Shown: piece by piece, positions 1-7,046 of the stretch
Layout of the letters: each line of letters opens with the position of its first letter
How positions within the stretch are numbered: the stretch's first letter is position 1
Source: Deltaproteobacteria bacterium
GTDB lineage: Bacteria > Desulfobacterota > Binatia > Binatales > Binataceae
Direction of reading: 5' to 3'
Length of the DNA stretch: 11,319 nucleotides
Assembly: GCA_021780585.1 (NCBI GenBank)
Contig: JAJXYM010000118.1
Coordinates: forward strand, 1-11,319
Translations under genes and position numbers: made by a program
Notes under the pieces: generated by a model
Told to the model about the DNA's origin: nothing
Databases searched by the model: none
The model's input: only the letters and a program-made list of their open reading frames with translations

Positions 1-204
1 AATTGCGGCCGACGGCGCGGGCGCGATCGGCGCGGGCGGTTCGACATTGCGGCGCGCTGGCGTGGCCGCTTCGGACGGCGCGGCGTCCGCACTGCCGGAC
101 GTGGCGGGCAGTCCGTCCAGTCCCTCCTCGCGCATCTGGTCGACGTAGTCGCGGAGCGAGGCGATCAGCAGCGTGCGGTTTGGCGAGTCGGTCGGCGCGC
201 TCAT
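1..204 (-). CDS. Probable family-4 uracil-DNA glycosylase, N-terminus only (partial)
   Basis: Reading leftward from the ATG at 204-202, 68 codons stay open to the window edge, so only the N-terminus is present. The peptide starts MSAPTDSPNRTLLIASLRDY and continues with VDQMREEGLDGLPA, then an Ala/Pro-rich stretch. A short helix of the form LRxYVxxMREEGLxGLP followed by a low-complexity linker is typical of the extension that precedes the catalytic domain of bacterial family-4 (Fe-S) uracil-DNA glycosylases, which remove uracil from DNA. None of the catalytic motifs or iron-sulfur cysteines lies inside the window, so the name rests on the N-terminal pattern alone. The gene is divergent from the phospholipase-like gene, with 63 bases between starts. 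Another protein with a similar coiled N-terminus is possible. Confidence 0.5.
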   Translation of the reverse strand, partial: MSAPTDSPNRTLLIASLRDYVDQMREEGLDGLPATSGSADAAPSEAATPARRNVEPPAPIAPAPSAAI

Positions 205-267
205 AAGATTAAGCGGCGAGGATAGCCGATCGATGCGTTCAGGCGCGAGCGGTGTGGGGACGGCATC

Positions 268-1164
268 ATGATTATCGCGACGGTGATTGGGCTGGCGCTC
301 GCGCTGATCGCGCTCGTTCCGGCTCCGGCGCTGGCCTGGGGACCGGTCACGCATATCGTTCTGGGCGTGCAAACGCTGGCGTCGCTGCCCGACGGCGCGC
401 CGGTGATCGCGGCGCTGCGCAATCTGCCGGAGGTCTTTCTCTACGGCGGGCTCGCGCCGGATATCGTGCAGGGGCGCCGGCTGCAGAGCCGACTGCGGCG
501 CCATTCGCATAACTGGACCACCGGAACCGGACTGCTGGAGGCGTCGCGCAACGAGCGCGAGCAGGCCTTCGCGCTGGGCTATATGGCGCATCTGGCGGCC
601 GACGTCGTCGCGCACAATTTTTATCTGCCAACCCGATTCGTTGGCTATTTCCGCCATGGAATCGGCAGCCATATTCTCGAAGAGGCGCGCTTCGACGGAC
701 TGCATCAGGCGGACTATCGCGAACTTCTGCTCAAGCTGCTCGATCTCGATTTTCGTTCGCTCGATCGAATGCTGAAGCGGGCGATCGATTCGCCGCTGGT
801 CGGCTTCACCGCGCATCGGATGGTCTTCGACGGCGGCCTGCGCCGGATTCGCGAATGGCATCGCGCGCTCAGGGCGATCGGCGGCGACGTGGGCGTGGCG
901 CCGCGCGAGGCGGAGCTGTTTCTGCGCGCGTCAGGCGGCGCGATCGAGGAGGTGCTGGCGCGGCATGGCGCGGCGCGATGCTGCCGGTACGATCCGATGG
1001 GAGCGCAGGCGATCGCGGGAGCGACCGCGTCGCGGCGGAATCTGCAGCGATTGGTGCGATTGGGACCGCAGGCGGAGAACGCGGCGGATGGGTTGGCGTC
1101 GTCGATGCGATCCGACCTGTTGGCTCATCTGGAACGCAATCCATTCGGATTGGATGCTCACTGA
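268..1164 (+). CDS. Secreted zinc-dependent phospholipase C-family protein
   Basis: This 298-residue protein has a clear signal peptide: a hydrophobic run at residues 2-20 and an ALA cleavage site at 21-23. Cleavage would leave Trp24 as the first mature residue. Zinc-dependent phospholipases C (PF00882; Bacillus cereus PLC, clostridial alpha-toxin) bind a zinc ion through an N-terminal Trp. The other expected ligands appear in order: H29, D65 in LAPDIV, H79/H81 in HSHNW, H108 and D112 in the HLAAD motif, H116, and H135/E139 in HILEE. The set fits a trinuclear zinc site acting on phospholipid head groups or a related phosphoester outside the cytoplasm. GGGGA about 8 bases before the ATG supports the start. 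The C-terminal third (about 160-298) is helical and not recognised; no C2-like domain is seen. The exact substrate is unknown, since many bacterial members of this family are uncharacterised. Confidence 0.85.
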   Translation: MIIATVIGLALALIALVPAPALAWGPVTHIVLGVQTLASLPDGAPVIAALRNLPEVFLYGGLAPDIVQGRRLQSRLRRHSHNWTTGTGLLEASRNEREQAFALGYMAHLAADVVAHNFYLPTRFVGYFRHGIGSHILEEARFDGLHQADYRELLLKLLDLDFRSLDRMLKRAIDSPLVGFTAHRMVFDGGLRRIREWHRALRAIGGDVGVAPREAELFLRASGGAIEEVLARHGAARCCRYDPMGAQAIAGATASRRNLQRLVRLGPQAENAADGLASSMRSDLLAHLERNPFGLDAH

Positions 1165-1187
1165 CGCATAAAGATACCTGCAACAGT

Positions 1188-1216
1188 TTGTAGCAGCACT
1201 TGAATTTCAGTATATT
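1188..1216 (+). promoter_or_regulatory. Candidate sigma70-type promoter before the small secreted ORF
   Basis: TTGTAG (1188-1193) and TATATT (1211-1216) are separated by exactly 17 bases. The -10 box matches the consensus in five of six positions and the -35 box in three. Transcription would start near 1223, giving a leader of about 37 bases with a strong Shine-Dalgarno sequence before the GTG at 1260. The surrounding AT-rich composition makes a chance match easier, so this is only a candidate. Confidence 0.4.
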
Positions 1217-1259
1217 CCGCCCAAAATGGCGTCAGAATCGCGAAAGTGGGAGGAAGATT

Positions 1260-1463
1260 GTGCGAGCGTCGATTCGCTACGGACTATCCTTGTCCGGGTT
1301 GCTCCTGGTTGGAATATTGATTCAAGTTGATGTTGCGCATGCCCAATTTGATCATCCTGTGACGATCAACAATCTCTGTTCAAAGCCGGTCTGGCTTGCC
1401 GAGAGTGGGCTTCACTCCCGCGCAAGCCGGGCCTCAATCGGCGGCGGTAATAATTTCCGATAA
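1260..1463 (+). CDS. Short secreted protein, probably a truncated remnant (thaumatin-like start?)
   Basis: A GTG at 1260 sits behind a strong ribosome binding site (GGGAGGAAG, 1248-1256) and opens a 67-residue frame. Residues 1-28 form a textbook signal peptide: RASIR, a hydrophobic core SLSGLLLVGILI, then VAHA before Gln29. The mature part begins QFDHPVTINNLCSKPVWLAE. A beta-strand followed by NNxCxxPVW is reminiscent of the N-terminal strand of thaumatin-like or related secreted beta-sandwich proteins (typically NNCxxxVW), but those are far longer. The frame then ends in a low-complexity tail (SRASRASIGGGNNFR) at a TAA. In the +1 frame the reading continues to a TAG at about 1527 without reaching a recognisable domain. 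The most likely readings are a decayed gene fragment or a genuine small secreted peptide. Its base composition is less GC-rich than its neighbours, suggesting acquired DNA. A longer TTG start at 1200 exists but lacks a ribosome site. Confidence 0.4.
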   Translation: MRASIRYGLSLSGLLLVGILIQVDVAHAQFDHPVTINNLCSKPVWLAESGLHSRASRASIGGGNNFR

Positions 1464-1504
1464 CGCGATCAACTCCACGCAGGACGTTCTGGTTTCGGGA
1501 ATCG

Positions 1505-1519
1505 GCCGGGCGGCCCGGC
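1505..1519. terminator. Short GC hairpin between the small ORF and coaBC (weak terminator candidate)
   Basis: GCCGGG and CCCGGC form a perfect 6-bp stem around a CGG loop. It lies 41 bases past the stop of the small ORF and 34 bases past the coaBC stop on the other strand, in a convergent gap. No T-run follows on either strand, so an intrinsic terminator is only weakly supported. Confidence 0.2.
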
Positions 1520-1553
1520 GGAAATAGGGATTGTGGCGGCGGGCGCGGCGCGA

Positions 1554-2786
1554 CTAGCGCGAAACGCGGATCGGCGTGACGCGCGACTTCGCGCCGCGCA
1601 GCGCCGCGAAGCGGTCGAGGATCAGATCGGCGACTTCGTCCTTGCTCAGCTTGGGCGTGGTTTCGACACGGCCGTCGGCGCCGAGGATGGTGACGATATT
1701 GGTATCGACGGCGAAGCCGGCGTCGGCGCGCGAAACGTCGTTACCGACGATCATGTCGAGACGCTTGCGCCGGAGCTTGTCGAGCGCGTTGACTTCGAGG
1801 TCTTCGGTTTCGGCGGCGAAGCCGATCAGGATACGGCCGGACTTGCGCGCGGCGAGGCGCGGCAATTCGTCGGCGATTGGGGCGAGGTCGAGCGCGAGTC
1901 CGCGCGGATTCTTCTTGAGTTTTTGCGGCGCGGGATCGCGCGGCCGGAAATCCGCCACGGCCGCCGCCATGACGAGGGCGGAGCACCAGGGAAAATTGCG
2001 CGAGGTCGCGCTCAGCATCTCGGCCGCGCTCACGGTGTCGATCCGTTCGACGCCGCGCGGCGTCGCCAGCGCCGACGGTCCCGCGACCAGCCGCACCGCC
2101 GCGCCGCGCCGCCAGGCCGCGCGCGCGATCGCGAAGCCCATCTTGCCGGTCGAGCGATTCGACACGAAGCGCACCGGATCGATCGCCTCCTGGGTCGGCC
2201 CGGCGGTGATCAGGATACGCTCGGCGGCGAGGTCCTTGCGCGAGAGCATCCGTTCGACTTCCTCGACGATCGCGGCCGGATCGGCGAGCCGGCCCTGGCC
2301 CTCGTAGCCGCACGCGAGGGCGCCCGCCGCCGGCTCGATAATCGTGGCGCCGCGGGCGCGCAGCTTGTCGAGATTTTCGGCGACCGTCGGATGCTCGTAC
2401 ATATGGACGTTCATCGCGGGCGCGAACGCGATCGGGCATCGCGCCGCCAGCAGCACGGTGGTCACCAGGTTGTCCGCGATGCCGACGGCGGCCTTGGCGA
2501 TCAGGTCGGCGGTGGCCGGCGCGATCACGATTGCGTCGGCGCTGTCGGCCAGCCGGATATGGCCGATCTCGGATTCGTGGGTGAGGCTGAACGTATCGCT
2601 CGAGACCGGATTGAGGCTGAGCGTCTGGAGCGTCAACGGCGTGACGAAATGGGCGGCGTTGGGGGTCATCATGACGCGGACCCGCGCCTCGCGCGCGGTC
2701 AGCAGGCGCACCAACTCCGCGGATTTGTAGGCCGCGATTCCACCGCCGACGCCGATCAGAATCGATTTGCCCGTGAGCGCAGCCAT
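1554..2786 (-). CDS. coaBC: Bifunctional phosphopantothenoylcysteine decarboxylase / phosphopantothenate-cysteine ligase
   Basis: CoaBC carries out two consecutive steps of coenzyme A synthesis in the cytoplasm. The CoaB half joins cysteine to 4'-phosphopantothenate using CTP, and the CoaC half decarboxylates the product with FMN. The 410-residue length is normal for the fused bacterial enzyme. The CoaC half shows the GGGIAAYK flavin motif (14-21), the catalytic His76 in GHIRLA, PAMN at 123-126 and Cys159 in ACGYEGQGRL. The CoaB half starts near 190 with ITAGPTQEAIDPVRF, followed by NRSTGKMG (Asn210), AAAVADF (274-280) and KLKK (from 289, with the catalytic Lys289). All key residues known from the E. 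coli enzyme are present. The start is fixed because an in-frame TAG lies only four codons upstream of the ATG. No Shine-Dalgarno is seen; a promoter-like element lies directly before the start. The gene is transcribed alone, divergent from the DsbA-like gene. Confidence 0.97.
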   Translation of the reverse strand: MAALTGKSILIGVGGGIAAYKSAELVRLLTAREARVRVMMTPNAAHFVTPLTLQTLSLNPVSSDTFSLTHESEIGHIRLADSADAIVIAPATADLIAKAAVGIADNLVTTVLLAARCPIAFAPAMNVHMYEHPTVAENLDKLRARGATIIEPAAGALACGYEGQGRLADPAAIVEEVERMLSRKDLAAERILITAGPTQEAIDPVRFVSNRSTGKMGFAIARAAWRRGAAVRLVAGPSALATPRGVERIDTVSAAEMLSATSRNFPWCSALVMAAAVADFRPRDPAPQKLKKNPRGLALDLAPIADELPRLAARKSGRILIGFAAETEDLEVNALDKLRRKRLDMIVGNDVSRADAGFAVDTNIVTILGADGRVETTPKLSKDEVADLILDRFAALRGAKSRVTPIRVSR

Positions 2787-2792
2787 AAACGA

Positions 2793-2821
2793 ATTCTAGC
2801 GAGGGCGGCGACGAAAATGAA
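2793..2821 (-). promoter_or_regulatory. Candidate coaBC promoter giving a leaderless transcript
   Basis: On the minus strand TTCATT (2821-2816) and TAGAAT (2798-2793) are separated by exactly 17 bases. The -10 box matches the consensus in five of six positions and the -35 box in three. A start about seven bases after the -10 box would fall on the A of the coaBC ATG at 2786. This agrees with the lack of a Shine-Dalgarno sequence there. Confidence 0.4.
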
Positions 2822-2939
2822 AGGGCGACGCGACGTCCGGACGCGGTTCGCGGCGACTTTCCGTCGCGACATCGAGCGCGCGCCATGATAAGTTGTCGCG
2901 GATAGCGGTTAGTATCCCAGGCCGCAATGAGGTTGATGC

Positions 2940-4073
2940 ATGGAATCGTTTCGATCGTATAACGCCGGCCGGATTTCGCGGCCGCGCGCGCGCGCGACCG
3001 TCGTGGCTGGCGCGATCGCCTTGACTCTGGCGCTGGCCGCGGGGCGGTCGCCGGCGGCGAACTCGAGCGGCGGCGCCGATCCGGTGCTGGCCGTCGTCGG
3101 GAGCCATCGGATTACGCAAAGCGAGGTCGACGCCCAGGTAATCGAGAACTTCAGTTCAAATCAGCGTTACGATTTGCGCAAGCGCGCGCTCGACTCGATC
3201 GTGGACAAGTACCTGGTTGACGCCGCCGCGAAAAAGGCCCATCTGACGCCGGCCGAATATGTGGAGCGCGGCATCCATCCCAAAGGCTCGCAAGTGACCG
3301 AGGCCGACGCGAAGAAATATTACGACGGCCATAAGGCCGGTCTCGACGCGCAGACCGGGGGCAAGCCGTTCGATCAGATCAAGCTCGCGCTGATCGCCGC
3401 GATGCAGCGCCATTACGACCTCGAACGCCGCACGGCGCTGCTGGCCAAGCTGCGTGCGGACAATCACGTCAAGATGATGATCGAGGCGCCGCGCGAACAG
3501 GTGGCCAGCTCGGGCCATCCGTGGACGGGAGGCAAGGACGCGCCGGTTACGATCGTCGAGTTTTCGGATTTCCAGTGCCCCTATTGCCGCGCGGCGGAGC
3601 CGGCGGTCAAGCAGATTCGGGCGAAGTACGGCGATCGCGTCAAGCTGGTTTACATGGATTTTCCGCTCGGGATGCATCCGCACGCGATGGACGCGGCGGT
3701 CGCGGGACGCTGCGCGGCGGCGCAGGACAAGTTCTGGCAATTCCATGACGCGATGTTCGCCGATCAGAAAAAGCTCGATCCCGCGTCGCTCAAGCAGACC
3801 GCGGCGAAGCTCGGTCTCGATACGAAGAAGTTCGACGCCTGCTTCGACGGCAAACAGGTCGTGCCCGGAATTCGCGCCGATCAGGCCGAGGGCGAGCGGC
3901 TGGGCGTAAGCGGCACGCCGACCTTTTTTATCAACGGCCGGCAGATGGTCGGACTGGAATCGCCGCAGAGCCTGTCCGAGGTGATCGACGACGAGCTCGC
4001 GCGCGCGGGCGGCGCGGAAAAGCCGGCCGCGGCGCATCCGGCGGCACACGCGCCGCAAGCGGCCGCGCAATGA
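2940..4073 (+). CDS. Periplasmic DsbA-family thiol oxidoreductase with SurA-like N-terminal region
   Basis: This 377-residue protein has a basic N-terminus and one hydrophobic segment (about 20-36). That segment could be a signal peptide cleaved near SPAA (37-40) or a membrane anchor, placing the rest in the periplasm. Residues 47-130 (DPVLAVVGSHRITQSEVDAQ onward) resemble the N-terminal helical region of SurA/PrsA-type peptidyl-prolyl isomerases, without a parvulin domain after it. Residues about 195-355 form a DsbA-like thioredoxin fold (Thioredoxin_4 type). It has the redox motif CPYC at 213-216, a second cysteine pair (C258, C301), and the cis-proline loop SGTPTFFING with Pro327. The family forms or reshuffles disulfides in exported proteins. 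The tail after 357 is Ala/Pro/His-rich. GAGG (2929-2932) seven bases before the ATG supports the start, and the stop is the tandem TGATAA. Glutathione reductase follows on the same strand after 85 bases that contain a strong hairpin. Confidence 0.88.
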   Translation: MESFRSYNAGRISRPRARATVVAGAIALTLALAAGRSPAANSSGGADPVLAVVGSHRITQSEVDAQVIENFSSNQRYDLRKRALDSIVDKYLVDAAAKKAHLTPAEYVERGIHPKGSQVTEADAKKYYDGHKAGLDAQTGGKPFDQIKLALIAAMQRHYDLERRTALLAKLRADNHVKMMIEAPREQVASSGHPWTGGKDAPVTIVEFSDFQCPYCRAAEPAVKQIRAKYGDRVKLVYMDFPLGMHPHAMDAAVAGRCAAAQDKFWQFHDAMFADQKKLDPASLKQTAAKLGLDTKKFDACFDGKQVVPGIRADQAEGERLGVSGTPTFFINGRQMVGLESPQSLSEVIDDELARAGGAEKPAAAHPAAHAPQAAAQ

Positions 4074-4098
4074 TAATGCGTCGGTTGAGCGAACGGAC

Positions 4099-4122
4099 CC
4101 GGCGCGCCGTTACGCGCGCCGG
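4099..4122 (+). terminator. Strong GC hairpin between the DsbA-like gene and glutathione reductase
   Basis: CCGGCGCGC (4099-4107) and GCGCGCCGG (4114-4122) form a perfect 9-bp stem around the loop CGTTAC, 25 bases past the stop of the DsbA-like gene. No T-run follows, so it may be a processing or mRNA-stabilising hairpin and not a true terminator. Its position 36 bases before the gor start could also reduce read-through into gor. Confidence 0.35.
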
Positions 4123-4158
4123 CGGGGCGCGCTTGCGGCGTCCATAGGCGGCGTGGCG

Positions 4159-5517
4159 ATGGCGCAAAAGTATGACTACGACCTGTTCGTAATTGGCGCG
4201 GGTTCGGGCGGCGTGCGCGCGAGCCGCGTGGCCGCGCAACTGGGCGCGCGCGTCGCGGTTGCGGAGGAACGCTACCTTGGCGGCACTTGCGTCAACGTCG
4301 GCTGTATCCCGAAGAAGCTGCTGGTCTACGCCTCCGAATTCGGCGACGCCTTCGCCGACGCCGCGGGCTTCGGCTGGACGGTCGGGCCGCGCCGCTTCGA
4401 CTGGGCCACGCTGATCGCGAACAAGGACGCCGAAATCGCGCGTCTCAACGGCGTCTATGAGCGGCTGCTGACCAACGCCGGCGTGACGATCGTAAACGGC
4501 CGCGCGACGCTCATCGACGCGCATACGGTCGCGATCGGCGCGGAGCGCGTGACGGCGAAATATATTTTGATCGCGGTGGGCGGATGGCCGGCGGCGCCGC
4601 GGATTCCCGGCGCGGAGTTGGCGATCGACTCGAACGACGCCTTCCACCTCCACGCGCTGCCGTCGCGGGCGGTGATTGTCGGCGGCGGCTATATCGGCGT
4701 CGAATTCGCGGGAGTTTTCGCCGGTCTCGGCGCGCGCGTCACGCTGGTGCATCGCGGACCCCTCTTTTTGCGCGGCTTCGACGACGATCTGCGCGCGGCG
4801 CTGGCGGAGGAGATGCGCAAGCGGGGCGTCGAGCTGCGTTTCGCGACCCAGCTCGAACGGATTGAAAAGCATCGCGACGGCGTGCGCGCGGCGCTCAGCG
4901 ACGGCGCGGCGATCGACGCCGACTTCGTGATGCTGGCGACGGGACGAATCGCGAACACGCGCGGACTCGGCCTCGAAACGACCGGCGTGACGCTCGACGG
5001 GGCGGGCGCGATTGTCGTCGATCGTTATTCGCGCACTTCGGTCGAAAATATCTTCGCGGTTGGCGACGTGACGAATCGGCGTAATCTCACGCCGGTCGCG
5101 ATCGCCGAAGGCCGCGCCGCCGCCGAGACGATGTTCGGCCGGCGCGCGCTCGCGGTCGATTACGACAACGTGCCCTCAGCCGTCTTCAGCCATCCGCCCC
5201 TGGCGACGGTCGGTTTGACCGAGGCCGAGGCGCGCGCCCGCTTCGGCGCGATCGATATCTACAAGTCGAGCTTCCGTCCGCTCAAACATACGCTCAGCGG
5301 ACGTGACGAACGCACCTTCATGAAGCTGGTGGTCGAGCCGAAGAGCGACCGGGTGCTCGGATGCCATATGATTGGCGCGGACGCGGGCGAGATTATTCAG
5401 GGGCTGGCCGTGGCGATCCAGTGCGGCGCGACCAAGGAGCGCTTCGACGCGACCATCGGCATCCATCCGACGGCCGCGGAGGAGTTCGTCACGATGCGCG
5501 AGAAGGCGGCGTCGTGA
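4159..5517 (+). CDS. gor: Glutathione-disulfide reductase
   Basis: This cytoplasmic FAD enzyme reduces glutathione disulfide with NADPH. Numbered from an in-frame GTG at 4153 (454 residues), it shows the FAD-binding VIGAGSGG (13-20) and the redox disulfide in GGTCVNVGCIPKK (C46, C51). It also has the NAD(P)-binding GGGYIG (177-182), with Arg201 and Arg207 in the loop after it, and a second FAD motif, FAVGD. The catalytic HPTAAEE (His438, Glu443) is near the end. The two arginines are what glutathione reductases use to bind the NADPH phosphate. CVNVGCIPKKLLVYASEF matches glutathione reductase better than lipoamide dehydrogenase or mercuric reductase. I prefer the ATG at 4159 (452 residues) because AGGCGG (4146-4151) lies 7 bases upstream; the GTG would have only 1 base. 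The gene follows a periplasmic thiol oxidoreductase, giving a small redox pair, and converges with the permease gene with 18 bases between stops. Confidence 0.93.
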   Translation: MAQKYDYDLFVIGAGSGGVRASRVAAQLGARVAVAEERYLGGTCVNVGCIPKKLLVYASEFGDAFADAAGFGWTVGPRRFDWATLIANKDAEIARLNGVYERLLTNAGVTIVNGRATLIDAHTVAIGAERVTAKYILIAVGGWPAAPRIPGAELAIDSNDAFHLHALPSRAVIVGGGYIGVEFAGVFAGLGARVTLVHRGPLFLRGFDDDLRAALAEEMRKRGVELRFATQLERIEKHRDGVRAALSDGAAIDADFVMLATGRIANTRGLGLETTGVTLDGAGAIVVDRYSRTSVENIFAVGDVTNRRNLTPVAIAEGRAAAETMFGRRALAVDYDNVPSAVFSHPPLATVGLTEAEARARFGAIDIYKSSFRPLKHTLSGRDERTFMKLVVEPKSDRVLGCHMIGADAGEIIQGLAVAIQCGATKERFDATIGIHPTAAEEFVTMREKAAS

Positions 5518-5535
5518 ACGGGCCGGTCCGAATAT

Positions 5536-6897
5536 TCAGTGATACGGATAGAAGATAAAGAACAGTATCGAGAGGCCGGCGAGAAACCATAATCCGGGTT
5601 TCACTTCGGCGCCGCGTCCGGCGGCGGTCTTGCACAGCGTATACAGTATGAATCCGGCGGTAATGCCTATGCCTATATTATAGGTGAAGACCATCAGAGC
5701 GATTACCGCGAAGGCCGGCAGCAGCTCGGTGAAATCCGCGAAATCGATCCGCGCGACGGGAGCGAGGCTGATCGCCCCGATTACAATCAGCGCGGGAGCG
5801 CATGCGGCCGGCGGTATCGCCGCGACGAACGGAGCGAAGAACAGCGCGCCGGCGAACAGCGCGGCGGTGACGACGGCGGTCAGGCCGGTGCGGCCGCCGG
5901 CGGCGATTCCCGCGGCCGATTCGACGTAGGCTCCGGCGGTGGTCGTGCCGGCGAGCGCGGCGAAGGTGGTGGCCAGCGCGTCGGCCAGCATCGGCCGCTC
6001 GATTTGCGGCAGGCGTCCGGCGTCGTCAAGGAAGCCGGCCTGCGCCGCCAGGCCAGCCAGCGTGCCCATCGTGTCGACCAGCGCCATCGTGAAGATAATC
6101 AGCGTGACTCCGGCGGCCGGCCACGAAAGGGCGCCCTTCAAATCCAGCGCGAAAACGATCGGCGCGGGATTCGGCGGCATCCCGAGCCACGCCGCCGGCG
6201 GTTTCGCCACACCCATCGCGAGCGCGGCGAGCGTCGCGCCGACGATACCGATCAGGATCGCGCCGGGCGTTCGCCGGATCGTCAGTGCGCAAATCAGCGC
6301 GAGCGAAATTAGCGCGACGGCGGCCTCGGGCGTCGCGAGATTTCCCAGCCGCACGGGCGCTCCCGCGACTCCCAGCGCCACCAGTCCCGATTCGTTGAGG
6401 CCGACGAAGGCGAGGAACAGACCGATTCCGGCGGCGCAGGCGTGGCGCAATCCGGGCGGTATCGAATCGAGCAGCCATTGCCGGACGCGCGCGGCGGTCA
6501 GCGCGATAAAGAGAAGGCCGGCGACGAATACCGCGCCCAAAGCGGTCTGCCAGCGAAAGCCGAGCATCCGCACGACAGTGAACGCGACAAAGGCGTTCTC
6601 GCCCATGTAGGGCGCGATCGCGAACGGCCGGTTGGCGTAGAGGCCCATCACCAGCGTGCCGAAAACGGCGGTCGCGACCGTGGCGACCATCGAAGGGCCG
6701 GCGGGAATTCCGGCCGCCGCGAGAATCGCCGGGTTGACGGCGATTATGTAGGCCATCGTGACGAAGGTGGTTACGCCGGCGACGACTTCACGGCGCGCGG
6801 TCGTGCCGGCGGCGGCGAGGCCGAAGAAATCGTGGCGCGTGCGCGCTGGTGGATTCGCGCGAGAGGACGGGCGAACGGGGCGATCGTGCGCGGACAT
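5536..6897 (-). CDS. NCS2-family purine permease, AzgA type
   Basis: This 453-residue membrane protein is very hydrophobic, with about 12-14 membrane segments, as in the AzgA branch of the NCS2 family (proton-coupled uptake of adenine, guanine or hypoxanthine). Family signatures are seen in order: TFVTMAYIIAVNP (44-56), APYMGENAF (95-103), WQTALGAVF (116-124), and ALVDTMGTL (272-280). The substrate-site region AYVESAAGIAAGGRTGLTAV (323-342) includes Glu326. The sequence before it, LAGTTTAG, differs from the GTST-type form usual in AzgA, and GENAF replaces the commoner GLNA. This suggests a subfamily with possibly altered substrate choice (inference). The first 30 residues are charged and cytoplasmic. 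No clear Shine-Dalgarno precedes the ATG, so the start could be slightly downstream. A palindrome lies about 70 bases upstream. No purine-salvage gene is nearby to name the substrate. Confidence 0.92.
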   Translation of the reverse strand: MSAHDRPVRPSSRANPPARTRHDFFGLAAAGTTARREVVAGVTTFVTMAYIIAVNPAILAAAGIPAGPSMVATVATAVFGTLVMGLYANRPFAIAPYMGENAFVAFTVVRMLGFRWQTALGAVFVAGLLFIALTAARVRQWLLDSIPPGLRHACAAGIGLFLAFVGLNESGLVALGVAGAPVRLGNLATPEAAVALISLALICALTIRRTPGAILIGIVGATLAALAMGVAKPPAAWLGMPPNPAPIVFALDLKGALSWPAAGVTLIIFTMALVDTMGTLAGLAAQAGFLDDAGRLPQIERPMLADALATTFAALAGTTTAGAYVESAAGIAAGGRTGLTAVVTAALFAGALFFAPFVAAIPPAACAPALIVIGAISLAPVARIDFADFTELLPAFAVIALMVFTYNIGIGITAGFILYTLCKTAAGRGAEVKPGLWFLAGLSILFFIFYPYH

Positions 6898-6964
6898 GCT
6901 GCGGCGTCAGGGGCGGCGGGCTTGCGTCGATGCGGACGGTCGGGACAAGGTTCTCACCGCGCGC

Positions 6965-6977
6965 GATGATTATCATC
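6965..6977. promoter_or_regulatory. 13-bp palindrome upstream of the purine permease (operator candidate)
   Basis: GATGAT-T-ATCATC is a perfect inverted repeat lying 68-80 bases before the permease ATG. Read on the minus strand it contains GATAAT, which could serve as a -10 box, so a protein bound here would block the promoter. Its centre ATGATAATCAT equals the core of the E. coli Fur box, but the flanking arms do not match. A regulator cannot be named from this. Confidence 0.35.
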
Positions 6978-7046
6978 CGGCGCGTCGAATTGACAGGCGC
7001 AAAGTTCGGACGGTGTCCGCAAATGCCAGCCCTGTGGCGCGATTGC

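Noticed and set aside
1533..2888. Long plus-strand open frame (about 450 codons) opposite coaBC
   Set aside because: It is an antisense shadow in GC-rich DNA. Its translation is rich in Arg, Gly and Ala with no domain, while the minus strand encodes a complete CoaBC with all catalytic residues.
3156..4070. Minus-strand open frame opposite the DsbA-like gene
   Set aside because: Arg/Leu-rich translation without motifs; the plus strand carries a clear CPYC thioredoxin-fold gene.
4153..4158. GTG at 4153 as the start of glutathione reductase
   Set aside because: The AGGCGG ribosome site would be only one base away; the ATG at 4159 has proper spacing. The difference is two residues.
6990..6995. 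Exact TTGACA on the plus strand as a tRNA-Ser promoter
   Set aside because: No -10 box occurs 16-18 bases downstream, and the tRNA begins over 100 bases later.
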